Source: Bifidobacterium primatium
GTDB taxonomy: Bacteria > Actinomycetota > Actinomycetes > Actinomycetales > Bifidobacteriaceae
Direction of reading: 5' to 3'
NCBI RefSeq assembly: GCF_002802875.1
Contig: NZ_PEBI01000004.1
Location: 1 to 64,000, forward strand
DNA length: 64,000 nt
The position numbers were made by a program, and so were the translations under genes. Below the pieces are notes generated by a model. The model was not told the DNA's origin. It made no database searches and saw only the letters and a program-made list of their open reading frames with translations. How positions within the stretch are numbered: the stretch's first letter is position 1; every line of letters begins with the position of its first letter. Of the stretch, positions 17,338-26,341 are shown piece after piece.

Positions 17338-18324
17338 TCAGCGCCGTACCAGATTATGCAGAGGCCGGTTCTGCGCATAGTTGGAGACGTTCTCCAATGC
17401 AATCTCGATGATGCGCTCGACAGTGACGTCAAGATGGTTGCCGCCGGCCACGTGTGGGGTGATCAGCACGTTCGGCATGCCCCACAGCGGATCGTCCGCC
17501 GGCAGCGGCTCGGGTTCGGTGACGTCGAGTCCGATACCGCGCAGGCGAGGGGCCGCATCATGCAGCGCCGATGGATCGATGACGTCGCCGCGCCCCGCAT
17601 TGAGCACGATGGCTCCGGGCTTGAGCAGGGCGAACCGGTGTGCGTCGAGCAGATGATGGGTCTGCGGGGACGCCGGCACGGTGCTGGCCACCACGTCGGC
17701 CTTGGTGAGCAGCACATCGAGCGCATCGAATCCGAACATGGCGTCGATGCCGCCGGCCGGTTTATTCGGGTCGCGTCGCACACCGATGGTGTGGGCGCCC
17801 ACGCCCTTGACCATCGTGGCGAACGTGGAGCCAATATCGCCGGTGCCGATGACCAGCACCTCGGCGTTGCGGGGTGACATCGCAGGGCCTAGGTCATGCC
17901 AGTCGTTCTCACGCTGGTTGTCCCGATAGCCGGGAAGGTTCTTCATCAGCGACCACATCATGGCGAACAGGTGCTCGGCGACGCTCTGCCCATAGGCACC
18001 GGTGGCGTTGGTTACCTGCACGGCGGCGCCAAGCACGCCGGGGGCGAGATACTTGTCGACGCCGGCACTCCAGGTCTGCAGCCATTCCAGATTCGGATAG
18101 TCGCCCATGTCGGTCGGCGGCACGTTGCCGATGATGGCCGTGGCGGATGCCCTCATGCCTTCGGGCACACCGGCGGGCCACGCCATCTGGCCACGCATGG
18201 AGTCGTCGCCGACGAACTCCTGCCGCATGCCGGCGGCGGCCTCTGCGAAACGGCGCCTCTCCCCCGAATCCAGCGGCAGGCAGTTCACTATCATCTTTTC
18301 CGACGGCATCGTGCCATTCAACAT
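17338..18324 (-). CDS. D-2-hydroxyacid dehydrogenase
   Basis: NAD(P)-dependent reductase of 2-keto acids to D-2-hydroxy acids (or the reverse), 328 residues. The start is ATG 18324 with AGGAGGGG immediately upstream. The Rossmann motif is V-I-G-T-G-D-I-G-S. After strand beta-2 there are two arginines (V-R-R-D-P-N), more typical of NADPH users. The catalytic Arg is in N-A-G-R-G-D, Glu in T-E-P-E-P-L-P and His in I-T-P-H-V-A-G. It is downstream of an aminotransferase by 39 nt on the same strand, so the pair may take an amino acid to a D-hydroxy acid. The substrate cannot be told from sequence. Confidence 0.9.
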   Translation of the reverse strand: MLNGTMPSEKMIVNCLPLDSGERRRFAEAAAGMRQEFVGDDSMRGQMAWPAGVPEGMRASATAIIGNVPPTDMGDYPNLEWLQTWSAGVDKYLAPGVLGAAVQVTNATGAYGQSVAEHLFAMMWSLMKNLPGYRDNQRENDWHDLGPAMSPRNAEVLVIGTGDIGSTFATMVKGVGAHTIGVRRDPNKPAGGIDAMFGFDALDVLLTKADVVASTVPASPQTHHLLDAHRFALLKPGAIVLNAGRGDVIDPSALHDAAPRLRGIGLDVTEPEPLPADDPLWGMPNVLITPHVAGGNHLDVTVERIIEIALENVSNYAQNRPLHNLVRR

Positions 18325-18363
18325 GACCCCTCCTGTTTCCATATTCCGCGTTTCCATGCGGAT

Positions 18364-19557
18364 TCAACGCAGCCCGTCACAGAACAGCTTCACACGCCGC
18401 AGCCCTTCACGAAGAGCGTCGCGTGAGGCCGCGTAGGAAAGCCGCACATGGGTGTCCGCCGTGGCGACCGCGAAGTCGCGTCCCGGCGTCAACGCCACAT
18501 CATACTCATCGAGCAGACGCTCGCAGAACGTCCAGGAGTCCAGCCCCGTGGAGCTGATGTCGAAGTACACGTAGAACGCGCCGGTCGGCCGCACTTCCAA
18601 CGGCAAGCCGATATCGGCCAGTCCTTCGACGACCACCTTGCGACGGGCGAGGAACTCACGGCGACGAGCGTCGCATTCCGCATACGACTCCGGGGTGAAG
18701 CACTCCACGGCCGCATACTGCACCGGCGTGGGCGCGCACAGCAGGTAGTTCATGGCGAGATTATCGGCCGCCTGCAGCAGGGGCTCGGGCAGTACCATCC
18801 AACCGAGTCGCCAGCCGGTCATGCCGAAGTATTTGGAGAAGCTGTTGACGGTGATGGCGTCGGGATCGCAGGCCAGTACGGATCGCACGGTGGTGTTGCC
18901 GTCGGCGTCGACATCGGCCAGGTCGAGATAGGTCTCGTCCACGATGCGCCACGCACTATGCTCTCGCGCGTAGTCGCACACCTCGGTCAGCGTGTCGAAC
19001 GGTATGCAGGTTCCCGTGGGGTTGGACGGGGACGTGATCATCACGGCGGCCACGTCGTCGTCCCATGCCTCGCTTACGCCGGCGAGATCGAGATGGTAGC
19101 GCGTCTCGGCGCTGGTCGGCACGTTGACCACAGTGCCGCCGAATGTTTTCACCAGCTCGCGGTTGCACGGATAGGACGGGTCGGCCACAATCACCCGGTC
19201 GCCGGGGTTCACGGTGAGCGCGGCGGCGAGCAGCAGTCCCTCGGATCCCCCGCAGGTGATGCAGATGCGGGCCGGATCCACGTCGAGACCGTGACGCTCA
19301 CGATAGAAGCCGCTGATGGCCTCACGCAACCGGGGGATGCCGAATGTGGCGGTGTAGGGCAGCGGACGGCCGTCCATGAGTTCGGCCATGGCGCGACGTA
19401 CGGCCTTCGGGGCACCGAAATCAGGCTCCCCCAGTCCCAGCTTGATAACGTCGTGCCCCTGGGCGATGAGCTCGTCCGCCCGGGCGCCGAACGCCATGGC
19501 CCTGAACGGCTCGGATCGCTCGGCTCGAATCGACATCTTCGGCGACTGCTGGCTCAT
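18364..19557 (-). CDS. Class I/II pyridoxal-phosphate aminotransferase
   Basis: Fold-type I aminotransferase of about 397 residues. The start ATG 19557 is preferred because GAGGA is 9 nt upstream; an ATG at 19566 would leave no spacing. Landmarks are the N-terminal K-L-G-L-G-E-P-D-F, P-S-N-P-T-G substrate loop, I-V-D-E-T-Y-L-D (Asp), PLP lysine in N-S-F-S-K-Y-F-G-M-T-G-W-R-L-G-W and the carboxylate-binding Arg near H-V-R-L-S-Y. The subgroup resembles aspartate/aromatic/methionine aminotransferases. It is transcribed with the D-2-hydroxyacid dehydrogenase and diverges from threonine aldolase. Confidence 0.92.
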   Translation of the reverse strand: MSQQSPKMSIRAERSEPFRAMAFGARADELIAQGHDVIKLGLGEPDFGAPKAVRRAMAELMDGRPLPYTATFGIPRLREAISGFYRERHGLDVDPARICITCGGSEGLLLAAALTVNPGDRVIVADPSYPCNRELVKTFGGTVVNVPTSAETRYHLDLAGVSEAWDDDVAAVMITSPSNPTGTCIPFDTLTEVCDYAREHSAWRIVDETYLDLADVDADGNTTVRSVLACDPDAITVNSFSKYFGMTGWRLGWMVLPEPLLQAADNLAMNYLLCAPTPVQYAAVECFTPESYAECDARRREFLARRKVVVEGLADIGLPLEVRPTGAFYVYFDISSTGLDSWTFCERLLDEYDVALTPGRDFAVATADTHVRLSYAASRDALREGLRRVKLFCDGLR

Positions 19558-19782
19558 GATATGCATTCCTCGGTATGTGTGAACGGATGTGGTGGTCTCG
19601 TAGCATCTTAACGCCGAAATACTCCCTCGTTCGGCTCATCGTCAAAATCCCATATCGGCGTTGACCTTACAGGGTTCCCTTTATGTAGGACGTTATCCCG
19701 ATATTGCTATCCTCAGGATAGTACGGTCCCAAATCATCGCCGTCGCATCGTACGACGGCGTACTGCCATGACAGGGGGAAGC
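19558..19782. promoter_or_regulatory. Divergent promoter region with a CTATCC dyad
   Basis: A 225-nt gap between the aminotransferase (minus) and threonine aldolase (plus). At 19707-19721 is CTATCC-TCA-GGATAG, a perfect 6-bp dyad that could be an operator for one or both genes. No gene was seen. Confidence 0.4.
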
Positions 19783-20817
19783 ATGCTGCATTTCGACAGC
19801 GATTACATGGAGGGCGCCCATCCACGCATCCTTGAGGCATTATGCCGCGACAACGGCAGCCAGCATGTGGGCTACGGCCTCGACGGCATCTGCGGCGAGG
19901 CGAAGGACCGCATACGGAAGGCCTGCGGCACGCCTGACGCCGAGGTGTGGTTCCTCGTCGGCGGCACGCAGACCAATCGCACGGTCATCGATTCCACGCT
20001 CCGCCCCTACGAGGGTGTGGTCGCCGCGGAAAGCGGGCATATCAGCGTTCATGAGGCCGGAGCCATAGAGTCGAGCGGCCACAAGGTGATCACGCTTCCC
20101 CAGCATGACGGCAAGATCGACGCGGCCGAGTTGCGCGACTATCTGGAGACGTTCGAACACGACGAGAACCACGATCATATGGTCAAGCCCGGCATGACGT
20201 ACATCTCCCATCCCACGGAATTCGGCACGTTGTATTCGGCCGGCGAACTGCGCGAGATCAGCGGCATCTGCCATGACCACGGCATTCCGCTGTATCTCGA
20301 CGGCGCTCGTCTGGGCTACGGGCTGGCGGCGGACGGCACCGACGTGACGCTGCATACCGTGGCCGAATGCTGCGACGTGTTCTATATCGGCGGCACCAAG
20401 GTGGGGGCGTTGTTCGGCGAGGCCGTGGTGATCACGCATCCGCACCTCATCGACGGGTTCTTCCCGCAGATCAAGCTCAACGGCGCGCTGCTGGCGAAGG
20501 GATGGCTGCTTGGATTGCAGTTCAACACGTTGTTCACCGATGGATTGTATGAGCGCATCGCACGGAACGCCATCGTTCAGGCCATGCGCATCAAACGTGG
20601 ATTCGCCGAAAAAGGCTACCGCCAGCTGTTCGACTCCCCCACCAACCAACAGTTCCTCATCCTCGACAATGAGACAATGGATTGCCTGCGAAAGGACGTC
20701 TCGTTCAGCTTCTGGGAGAAGTATGACGACGGTCACACCGTCGTACGGTTCGCGACCAGCTGGGCGACGAAACCGGAGGATGTCGACGCATTGCTGCAAC
20801 TGCTGCAGCATCCATGA
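19783..20817 (+). CDS. ltaE: Threonine aldolase family protein (PLP-dependent beta-eliminating lyase)
   Basis: PLP enzyme of 344 residues, probably cleaving L-threonine or L-allo-threonine to glycine and acetaldehyde. The start is ATG 19783, 4 nt after AGGGGGAA. Family features are F-D-S-D-Y at the N-terminus, F-L-V-G-G-T-Q-T-N, S-G-H-I-S-V-H-E-A-G, Y-L-D-G-A-R-L-G-Y and the PLP lysine in G-G-T-K-V-G-A-L-F-G-E. Exact stereochemistry is not predictable. It is monocistronic, ending before a terminator shared with the convergent transporter. Confidence 0.92.
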   Translation: MLHFDSDYMEGAHPRILEALCRDNGSQHVGYGLDGICGEAKDRIRKACGTPDAEVWFLVGGTQTNRTVIDSTLRPYEGVVAAESGHISVHEAGAIESSGHKVITLPQHDGKIDAAELRDYLETFEHDENHDHMVKPGMTYISHPTEFGTLYSAGELREISGICHDHGIPLYLDGARLGYGLAADGTDVTLHTVAECCDVFYIGGTKVGALFGEAVVITHPHLIDGFFPQIKLNGALLAKGWLLGLQFNTLFTDGLYERIARNAIVQAMRIKRGFAEKGYRQLFDSPTNQQFLILDNETMDCLRKDVSFSFWEKYDDGHTVVRFATSWATKPEDVDALLQLLQHP

Positions 20818-20911
20818 TCGGCGACGATTCGGCTGGCCGGCCACCGCACGTCGATATGGGTATTGCGTAGACACCCTGCCCATCGGCCGCCGATTGCGTC
20901 GGGGCGGAACG

Positions 20912-20940
20912 AAAAAGGGCTTCCTTTCCGGGAAGCCCTT
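20912..20940 (-). terminator. Terminator of the MHS-type transporter
   Basis: Arms AAGGGCTTCC / GGAAGCCCTT (20915-20924, 20931-20940) then TTTTT on the minus strand, 24 nt after the transporter stop. Confidence 0.85.
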
Positions 20941-20964
20941 CGAAGTGGAACGACGTTCAGTCGG

Positions 20965-22278
20965 TCACTTGGTGTAGTCCATGTTCTTGCTTTCCTTGAT
21001 GAGCAGCAGCGCGATCAGGGCGACGGCGCTCATGGCGGCCATGTACCAGCCGACTGACATGATGCCGTAGGTGCTCACCAGCCAGGTGGCCAGCGACGGG
21101 GCGAACGCACCGCCGAAGATGGCGGCGAGGTTGTAGCTCAGGCCGGCGCCGGAGTAGCGCACGTGCATCGGGAAGAGCTCGGGCAGGTAGGCGCCGGAGG
21201 GGCCGAACAGTCCGCCCATGAGCACGAAGCCGAGGCAGAGGAAGAGCATGATGCGGGTGGCGTCGTGCTGGAGCAGTGCCGGGGCGAAGAAGCTGAACAC
21301 GAGGGTGACGGCCGTGGTAGCGAGCAGCACCTTCTTGCGGCCGCGCTTGTCGGCCTGCAGGCAGCCGACGACGATGAACGCGGCGAAGAAGAACACCGAG
21401 ACCATCTGCATGGCGAGGTATTCGGGCTGGCTGAAGCCGAGGCCGGAGACGCCGTAGCTCAGGGACCAGGTGCCGAGGATGTAGAACAGCGTGTAGGTGA
21501 TGCCCATGGCCACGGTGCCGAGGAGCACCTGCCTCCAGTACGGCAGCAGGTCGGTGAGCGGGTGCTTGGAGGTGCGCTTCTCCTCGGAGGCCTTCTGGAA
21601 GACCGGGGTCTCGCTCATGCGGGCACGCACGTAGAGGCCGATGATGACGAGGATGGCGGACATGAGGAACGGGATGCGCCAGCCGAAGGCGACCATCTGG
21701 GCCTTGCTCAGATGCGTGGTGAGCAGCAGGTTGATGCCGTAGGCGCAGAAGAAACCGATGGGGGCGCCGAGGTTCGGGAAGGAGCCATAGAGGGCGCGCT
21801 TGTTGGCCGGCGCGTTCTCCGTGGCGACGAGCGCGGCGCCGGACCATTCACCGGCGAGGCCGACGCCCTGGCATGCACGGCAGAGGCACAGGATGACGAC
21901 GGACCACACGCCGATCTGCTCGTAGCCGGGCAGCACGCCGACGAGGAAGGTCGAGATGCCCATGGTCATCAGGGCCACGACCAGGGTCTTCTTACGGCCG
22001 AGCTTGTCGCCGAAGTGGCCGAACAGCATGGAGCCGAACGGGCGGGCGAGGAAGGAGACGGCGAAGGTGACGAATGCCATCAGCGTGGCGATGGCGGGGT
22101 TGGACTTGGCGACGTCGGTGAAGAAGATGAGGCCGAAATAGCTGGCTGCGGCGATGGAATAGCAGTAGTTGTCGTAGAACTCGATGGCGGTGCCGACCAT
22201 CGATGCCGCGATGATCTCGGCGACGGAATCCTTCTTTACCGCCTTGGTGCCGGCCAGTGTTGCCGTTGTGGTTGACAT
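20965..22278 (-). CDS. MFS transporter, metabolite:H+ symporter (MHS) family
   Basis: Twelve-helix major facilitator, 437 residues from ATG 22278; a longer start at 22314 has no ribosome-binding site advantage. It shows the MHS N-terminal pattern A-A-S-M-V-G-T-A-I-E-F-Y-D-N-Y, the loop 2-3 motif G-H-F-G-D-K-L-G-R-K-K-T and its second-half copy D-K-R-G-R-K-K. The family (ProP, ShiA, KgtP, citrate carriers) moves organic acids or osmolytes with protons. The substrate here cannot be assigned. It is a single gene with a long, structured upstream region. Confidence 0.9.
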   Translation of the reverse strand: MSTTTATLAGTKAVKKDSVAEIIAASMVGTAIEFYDNYCYSIAAASYFGLIFFTDVAKSNPAIATLMAFVTFAVSFLARPFGSMLFGHFGDKLGRKKTLVVALMTMGISTFLVGVLPGYEQIGVWSVVILCLCRACQGVGLAGEWSGAALVATENAPANKRALYGSFPNLGAPIGFFCAYGINLLLTTHLSKAQMVAFGWRIPFLMSAILVIIGLYVRARMSETPVFQKASEEKRTSKHPLTDLLPYWRQVLLGTVAMGITYTLFYILGTWSLSYGVSGLGFSQPEYLAMQMVSVFFFAAFIVVGCLQADKRGRKKVLLATTAVTLVFSFFAPALLQHDATRIMLFLCLGFVLMGGLFGPSGAYLPELFPMHVRYSGAGLSYNLAAIFGGAFAPSLATWLVSTYGIMSVGWYMAAMSAVALIALLLIKESKNMDYTK

Positions 22279-22530
22279 GATTGGTATGTCTTTCTCTCTA
22301 CACAGTACGTGCATCGAGACCGGCCGGATGCGTTCGGCGGGTGGCGTTCCGCATCACAAATGCCGGGCGACGATGCGGAGCTTTGTTTCCCCTTCTTGGA
22401 GGCTGCAACCATCATGGCCCCTCCGTCGTGACGGCGGTTTTTATTCTCGAATAGTGGACTCGCCCGCCCGAAAATGTGTGATGGTTCACATTGCGTTGCC
22501 GCCGGTGATGATGGGCATGCGATACGCAAA
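22279..22530 (-). promoter_or_regulatory. Long upstream region of the MHS transporter
   Basis: No credible gene. At 22477-22490 is the dyad TGTGA-TGGT-TCACA, flanked by further matching bases (AATGTG...CACATT). Between it and the start codon, minus-strand sequence can form hairpins, e.g. CCGCATC/GATGCGG around 22345-22375. This may be an operator plus a structured 5' leader; no known riboswitch class was recognised. Confidence 0.35.
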
Positions 22531-22560
22531 GAGGCCCGCCGGGCGAACCCGACGGGCCTC
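22531..22560 (-). terminator. Terminator of the fruEKFG operon
   Basis: Arms of 13 nt (22531-22543 and 22548-22560) with one mismatch and a 4-nt loop, then CTCTTT on the minus strand, 26 nt past fruG. Confidence 0.75.
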
Positions 22561-22585
22561 TCCGAAGGAGGGAAATGAGACGTTG

Positions 22586-23605
22586 CTATTCCTTCTTGAA
22601 TGCGGTGACCGCACGCTGGAGGACAACGAAGATGAGGATCATCACACCGACCACAATCTGCACGGCCTCGGCGGGGACGCCGAAGTCAGTGGTCAGCGGC
22701 TCGAGGATGGAGCGGACCAGCGCGCCGAGCACGGAGCCGAGCACGTAGCCGAAGCCGCCGGTGATGATCGTACCGCCGATGACGACGGAGGCGACGGCGT
22801 CGAGCTCCCAGCCCACACCCACCGTGTTCTTGGCGGAACCGATGTTGGCGGTGTAGACGATGGAGGCCAAAGCGGCAAGCGTGGCGGACGTCAGGTAAAT
22901 GACGTACTGCGTGCGCTTGACGGGCAGACCCATGAGCTCGGCGGAGGAGCGGGAACCGCCGATGGCGTAGATCGTGCGGCCGGTGCGGGTGTGGTGCAGC
23001 AGGATGTAGCCGAACACGACCACGACCAGGGCGATGATCACACCGAGGTTGATGCTCAGATCGTTGGCGACCTTCGGGTTGTCGATAATCTTCCAGCCTT
23101 CGCCGCCGATCCAGGCGTAACCGTTGTCGGCCGGCATGGTCAGGGAGTCGGTGGAGATGATGGAGGCGATGCCTCGGGCGAGGAACATGGTCGACAGCGT
23201 CGCGATGAACGGCTGCATGTTGAATTCCTCGATGAGCACGCCGGCGAGCAGGCCGAACGCCGCGCCGATGAGCAGCATGACGATGAGGACCAGCGGGGCG
23301 GGGGTGCCGCCGTTGAGCATCTTCATGCCGACGACCGCGGTGATGGCCACGATGGCGCCGACCGAAAGGTCGATGCCGCCGGTGAGGATCGGCAGGGTCA
23401 TGGCGACCGCCAGGATGATCAGGTAGGCATGGTCGATGAACAGCGAGGAGATGAAGCCGAGCCTGAAGTAGGTGCCGAACAGCACCTGACCCATGATCAG
23501 CATCAGGATGAAGATCACCACGGCGGCAATCGTCGGAATCATCTGGGCGTCGAACTTGCCGCCCTTGGCCTTCTTGGCCTTTGGAGTCACTGCTGCGGAA
23601 CTCAT
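22586..23605 (-). CDS. fruG: Sugar ABC transporter permease (fructose/ribose/xylose type)
   Basis: Second permease of a ribose-class importer (BPD_transp_2 family), 339 residues with about ten membrane helices. Recognisable are the G-G-I-D-L-S-V-G-A-I-V-A-I-T signature and the C-terminal G-G-T-I-I-T-G-G-F-G-Y-V-L-G-S-V-L-G-A segment. It overlaps fruF by 4 nt (ATGA). The gene order binding protein, ATPase, two permeases matches FruEKFG of Bifidobacterium longum, described for fructose with ribose and xylose. Confidence 0.93.
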   Translation of the reverse strand: MSSAAVTPKAKKAKGGKFDAQMIPTIAAVVIFILMLIMGQVLFGTYFRLGFISSLFIDHAYLIILAVAMTLPILTGGIDLSVGAIVAITAVVGMKMLNGGTPAPLVLIVMLLIGAAFGLLAGVLIEEFNMQPFIATLSTMFLARGIASIISTDSLTMPADNGYAWIGGEGWKIIDNPKVANDLSINLGVIIALVVVVFGYILLHHTRTGRTIYAIGGSRSSAELMGLPVKRTQYVIYLTSATLAALASIVYTANIGSAKNTVGVGWELDAVASVVIGGTIITGGFGYVLGSVLGALVRSILEPLTTDFGVPAEAVQIVVGVMILIFVVLQRAVTAFKKE

Positions 23606-24675
23606 GCTGCCACCGCCTTCTGAGAATCCTTGAGCGCGCGCTTGCGCTTCAATTCGGCGCTCAAGTTGTGAACCTTCGGAGCCTGCATCACACAGATGAT
23701 GATGACCACGGCGGCGAAGAAGGCCGGGGTTGCGGCCGAATCGACACCGAGGGTGATGATGGTCTTGCGGATCATCGCGATGATGACGGCGCCGAGGGCG
23801 CTGCCCGCGAGGGAGAACTTGCCGCCGAGCAGCGAGGTTCCACCGATGACGACCGCGAGGATTGCGTACATTTCAAGATCCTGGCCGGTCTTGACCACGT
23901 CGACTCGCATCACGGATGCGGTGGCGAACAGGCCGGCGATGGCGGCGAGCACGCCGGAGATCGCGTAGACGAGGAAGAGGATCTTGCGGGGGTTGATGCC
24001 GGTCATGCGGCTGGCTTCCTGGTTGATGCCGACGGACTCGATCATCATGCCCATGGCGGTCTTACGGGCGACGGCGCCGACCGCAAGGACGATGACGAGG
24101 GCGATGACGAAGTTGGCCGGGATGCCGAGGATGAAGCCGTTGGCCATCCAGCGCAGCGGCTCGCCTCCGGCGACCTGGGAGGCGTCGGTGTTCTCGCCGG
24201 AGGTGATGACCTTGGCGATGCCTCGACCGGCGAGCATCATGATCAGGGTGGTGATGAACGGCTGAAGACCGAGGATGGAGACCAGCACGCCGTTGATGGA
24301 GCCGATGACCAGGCCGATGAGCAGGGCCACGAGGATGGCGACCCACACGTTGGCGCCGTTGGTCAGCAGCTGCATGGCGGTCGCACCGGCGACGGCCATC
24401 ACGGAACCGACGGACAGATCGATGCCGGCGGTGGAGATGACGAGCGTCATACCGGTGGCGATCATCAGGTATCGCGCGGATTCCTGCAGCATGGTGATGA
24501 GCGGGCCCGCGAGACCACCGGTGTTCTTGTTCCACGTGAGGCTGAGGAACTGGTGGTCGACGATGGTGCAGATGATGATCAGCGCGATCAGTGCGACGAC
24601 CGACCAGGTCAGGTTGTTGCCGAGGAGCTTGGCGACGACGTTGTTCTTGTCGTCCTTCTTCTCTGCTGCTGCCAT
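23602..24675 (-). CDS. fruF: Sugar ABC transporter permease (fructose/ribose/xylose type)
   Basis: First permease of the importer, 357 residues, same family as fruG and an evident paralogue: T-A-G-I-D-L-S-V-G-S-V-M-A-V-A-G and G-G-T-S-L-L-G-G-K-F-S-L-A-G-S-A-L-G-A. A charged N-terminal tail of about 30 residues precedes helix 1. The start ATG 24675 follows AAAGGAGG, which lies inside the end of fruK; fruK stops one base earlier, so translation is coupled. Confidence 0.93.
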   Translation of the reverse strand: MAAAEKKDDKNNVVAKLLGNNLTWSVVALIALIIICTIVDHQFLSLTWNKNTGGLAGPLITMLQESARYLMIATGMTLVISTAGIDLSVGSVMAVAGATAMQLLTNGANVWVAILVALLIGLVIGSINGVLVSILGLQPFITTLIMMLAGRGIAKVITSGENTDASQVAGGEPLRWMANGFILGIPANFVIALVIVLAVGAVARKTAMGMMIESVGINQEASRMTGINPRKILFLVYAISGVLAAIAGLFATASVMRVDVVKTGQDLEMYAILAVVIGGTSLLGGKFSLAGSALGAVIIAMIRKTIITLGVDSAATPAFFAAVVIIICVMQAPKVHNLSAELKRKRALKDSQKAVAA

Positions 24676-24676
24676 C

Positions 24677-26206
24677 TCACGCCTCCTTTCCGGAATTTGC
24701 GATCGTCTCGACGATGGTGGCCTGCGAGACGGTGTCGTCGTTTACGATGTCTGCGATCTTCTTGTGGTCCTTGAGCACGGTGATGGTGTCGGAGAGTCGG
24801 ACTACCTCCTCGAGCTCGGAGGAGATGAAGACCACGCCCATGCCCTCGGCCGCGAGCTCGAGGACCTTCTGCTGAATTTCGGCCTTGGCGCCGATGTCGA
24901 TGCCTCGGGTCGGCTCATCGAGGATGAGCAGCTTCGGATGGATGGCCAGCCAGCGGGCGATCAGCACCTTCTGCTGGTTGCCGCCGGAGAGGTTCTTGAT
25001 GAGCTTGTTCGGATCCGGCGGGCGGACGTTGAGCTCCTTCATGTACTTGTCGACGATCTCGTCCGCTTCCTTCTTCGGAATCGGGTTGAACATGCCGCGG
25101 ATGGCCTGCAGGGCGATGAGCATGTTCTGACGGACGGTCAGGTCGGCGACGATGCCCTCGTCTCGACGGTTCTCGGTGGAGTAGGCGATGCCGTTCTTCA
25201 GCGCGACGTACGGGCTGTCGATGGTGACCTTCTTGCCGTTGAGCAGGTACTCGCCGTGGTCGGGCTTGTCGGCGCCGAACATCAGGCGGCCGAGTTCCGT
25301 ACGGCCGGAGCCGAGCAGACCGGCGAAGCCGACGACCTCGCCCGCGTACACGTCCTGGTCGGTGGGCTCGATCTGGCCCTTGCGGCCGAGCTGCTTGATG
25401 GTGACGACGGGCTTCTCGCCGGGCTTGATCTCGCGGCGGGCCTTCTTGGCGCCGATCTGGCTCAGCTCGGCCGCAGACTTGCCGATCATCATGCCGATGA
25501 GCTCGTCGCGCGGGGTCTCCTTGGTCATGACCTCCTTGATGAACTGGCCGTTGCGCAGGATGGTCAGACGGTCGGTGATCTCGTAGATCTGGTCGAGGAA
25601 GTGGGAGACGAAGAGGATGGCGACGCCGGAGTCGCGCACCTTGCGCATGATGGCGAACAGTTCCTGGACCTCGTTGGCGTCCAGGGAGGAGGTCGGCTCG
25701 TCGAGGATGAGCACCTTCGCATCGATGACCATGGCTCGGGCGATGGCGACGAGCTGCTGCATGGCGATGGAGATGGAGCTCAGCGGGGCGCGCGGGTCGA
25801 GGTGCTCGAGGCCCATCTTCGCGAGGTGCTTGCGGGCCTCGGCGTGGGTCTTCTTCCAGTCGATGCCGAAGGGGCCGCGCTTCTCGTGGCCGAGCATCAC
25901 GTTCTCGCCGATGGAGAGGTTGGTGCACAGGTTGACTTCCTGGTACACGGTGGCGATGCCCGCGTTCTGGGCGTCGAGAGTGCCGTTGAGCTGCGTGGGC
26001 TTGCCATCGACCGTGATGGAGCCGGCGTCGATCTTGTACACACCGGTCAGCGCCTTGATCATCGTGGACTTGCCGGCGCCGTTCTCACCCATGAGAGCGT
26101 GGACCTCACCCGGGAAGAGGCGAAGGTTGACACCGTCCAGAGCCTTGACACCAGGGAATTCGATCGTGATGCCCTTCATCACGACGATTGGTTGCTTATC
26201 TGTCAT
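24677..26206 (-). CDS. fruK: Sugar ABC transporter ATPase, two-domain (fructose/ribose/xylose type)
   Basis: Tandem ATPase of 509 residues (RbsA/MglA type). Domain 1: Walker A G-E-N-G-A-G-K-S-T, signature L-S-S-I-S-I-A-M-Q-Q (degenerate) and Walker B V-L-I-L-D-E-P-T. Domain 2: degenerate P-loop G-L-L-G-S-G-R-T-E, signature L-S-G-G-N-Q-Q-K and Walker B L-L-I-L-D-E-P-T-R-G-I-D. One weak and one strong signature is usual for this class. It follows fruE after 135 nt containing a stem-loop. Confidence 0.95.
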   Translation of the reverse strand: MTDKQPIVVMKGITIEFPGVKALDGVNLRLFPGEVHALMGENGAGKSTMIKALTGVYKIDAGSITVDGKPTQLNGTLDAQNAGIATVYQEVNLCTNLSIGENVMLGHEKRGPFGIDWKKTHAEARKHLAKMGLEHLDPRAPLSSISIAMQQLVAIARAMVIDAKVLILDEPTSSLDANEVQELFAIMRKVRDSGVAILFVSHFLDQIYEITDRLTILRNGQFIKEVMTKETPRDELIGMMIGKSAAELSQIGAKKARREIKPGEKPVVTIKQLGRKGQIEPTDQDVYAGEVVGFAGLLGSGRTELGRLMFGADKPDHGEYLLNGKKVTIDSPYVALKNGIAYSTENRRDEGIVADLTVRQNMLIALQAIRGMFNPIPKKEADEIVDKYMKELNVRPPDPNKLIKNLSGGNQQKVLIARWLAIHPKLLILDEPTRGIDIGAKAEIQQKVLELAAEGMGVVFISSELEEVVRLSDTITVLKDHKKIADIVNDDTVSQATIVETIANSGKEA

Positions 26207-26261
26207 GTCTTTGCCTTACGAAAGGGAATGTTATCGTTTTGTGACATTTGGCCCAAACATG

Positions 26262-26304
26262 GTGAACGGTGTATCGCAGACCATTCTGCTGATACACCGT
26301 TCAC
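26262..26304 (-). other. Stem-loop between fruE and fruK
   Basis: Fourteen perfect pairs GTGAACGGTGTATC / GATACACCGTTCAC enclosing a GCAG/CTGC inner stem. No T-run on the minus strand. Probably a stabilising or partial-termination structure keeping fruE mRNA in excess over the membrane components. Confidence 0.65.
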
Positions 26305-26341
26305 TTCGTTACTGTTTGGTTGTACTCGTCAGAGTGCGCAA

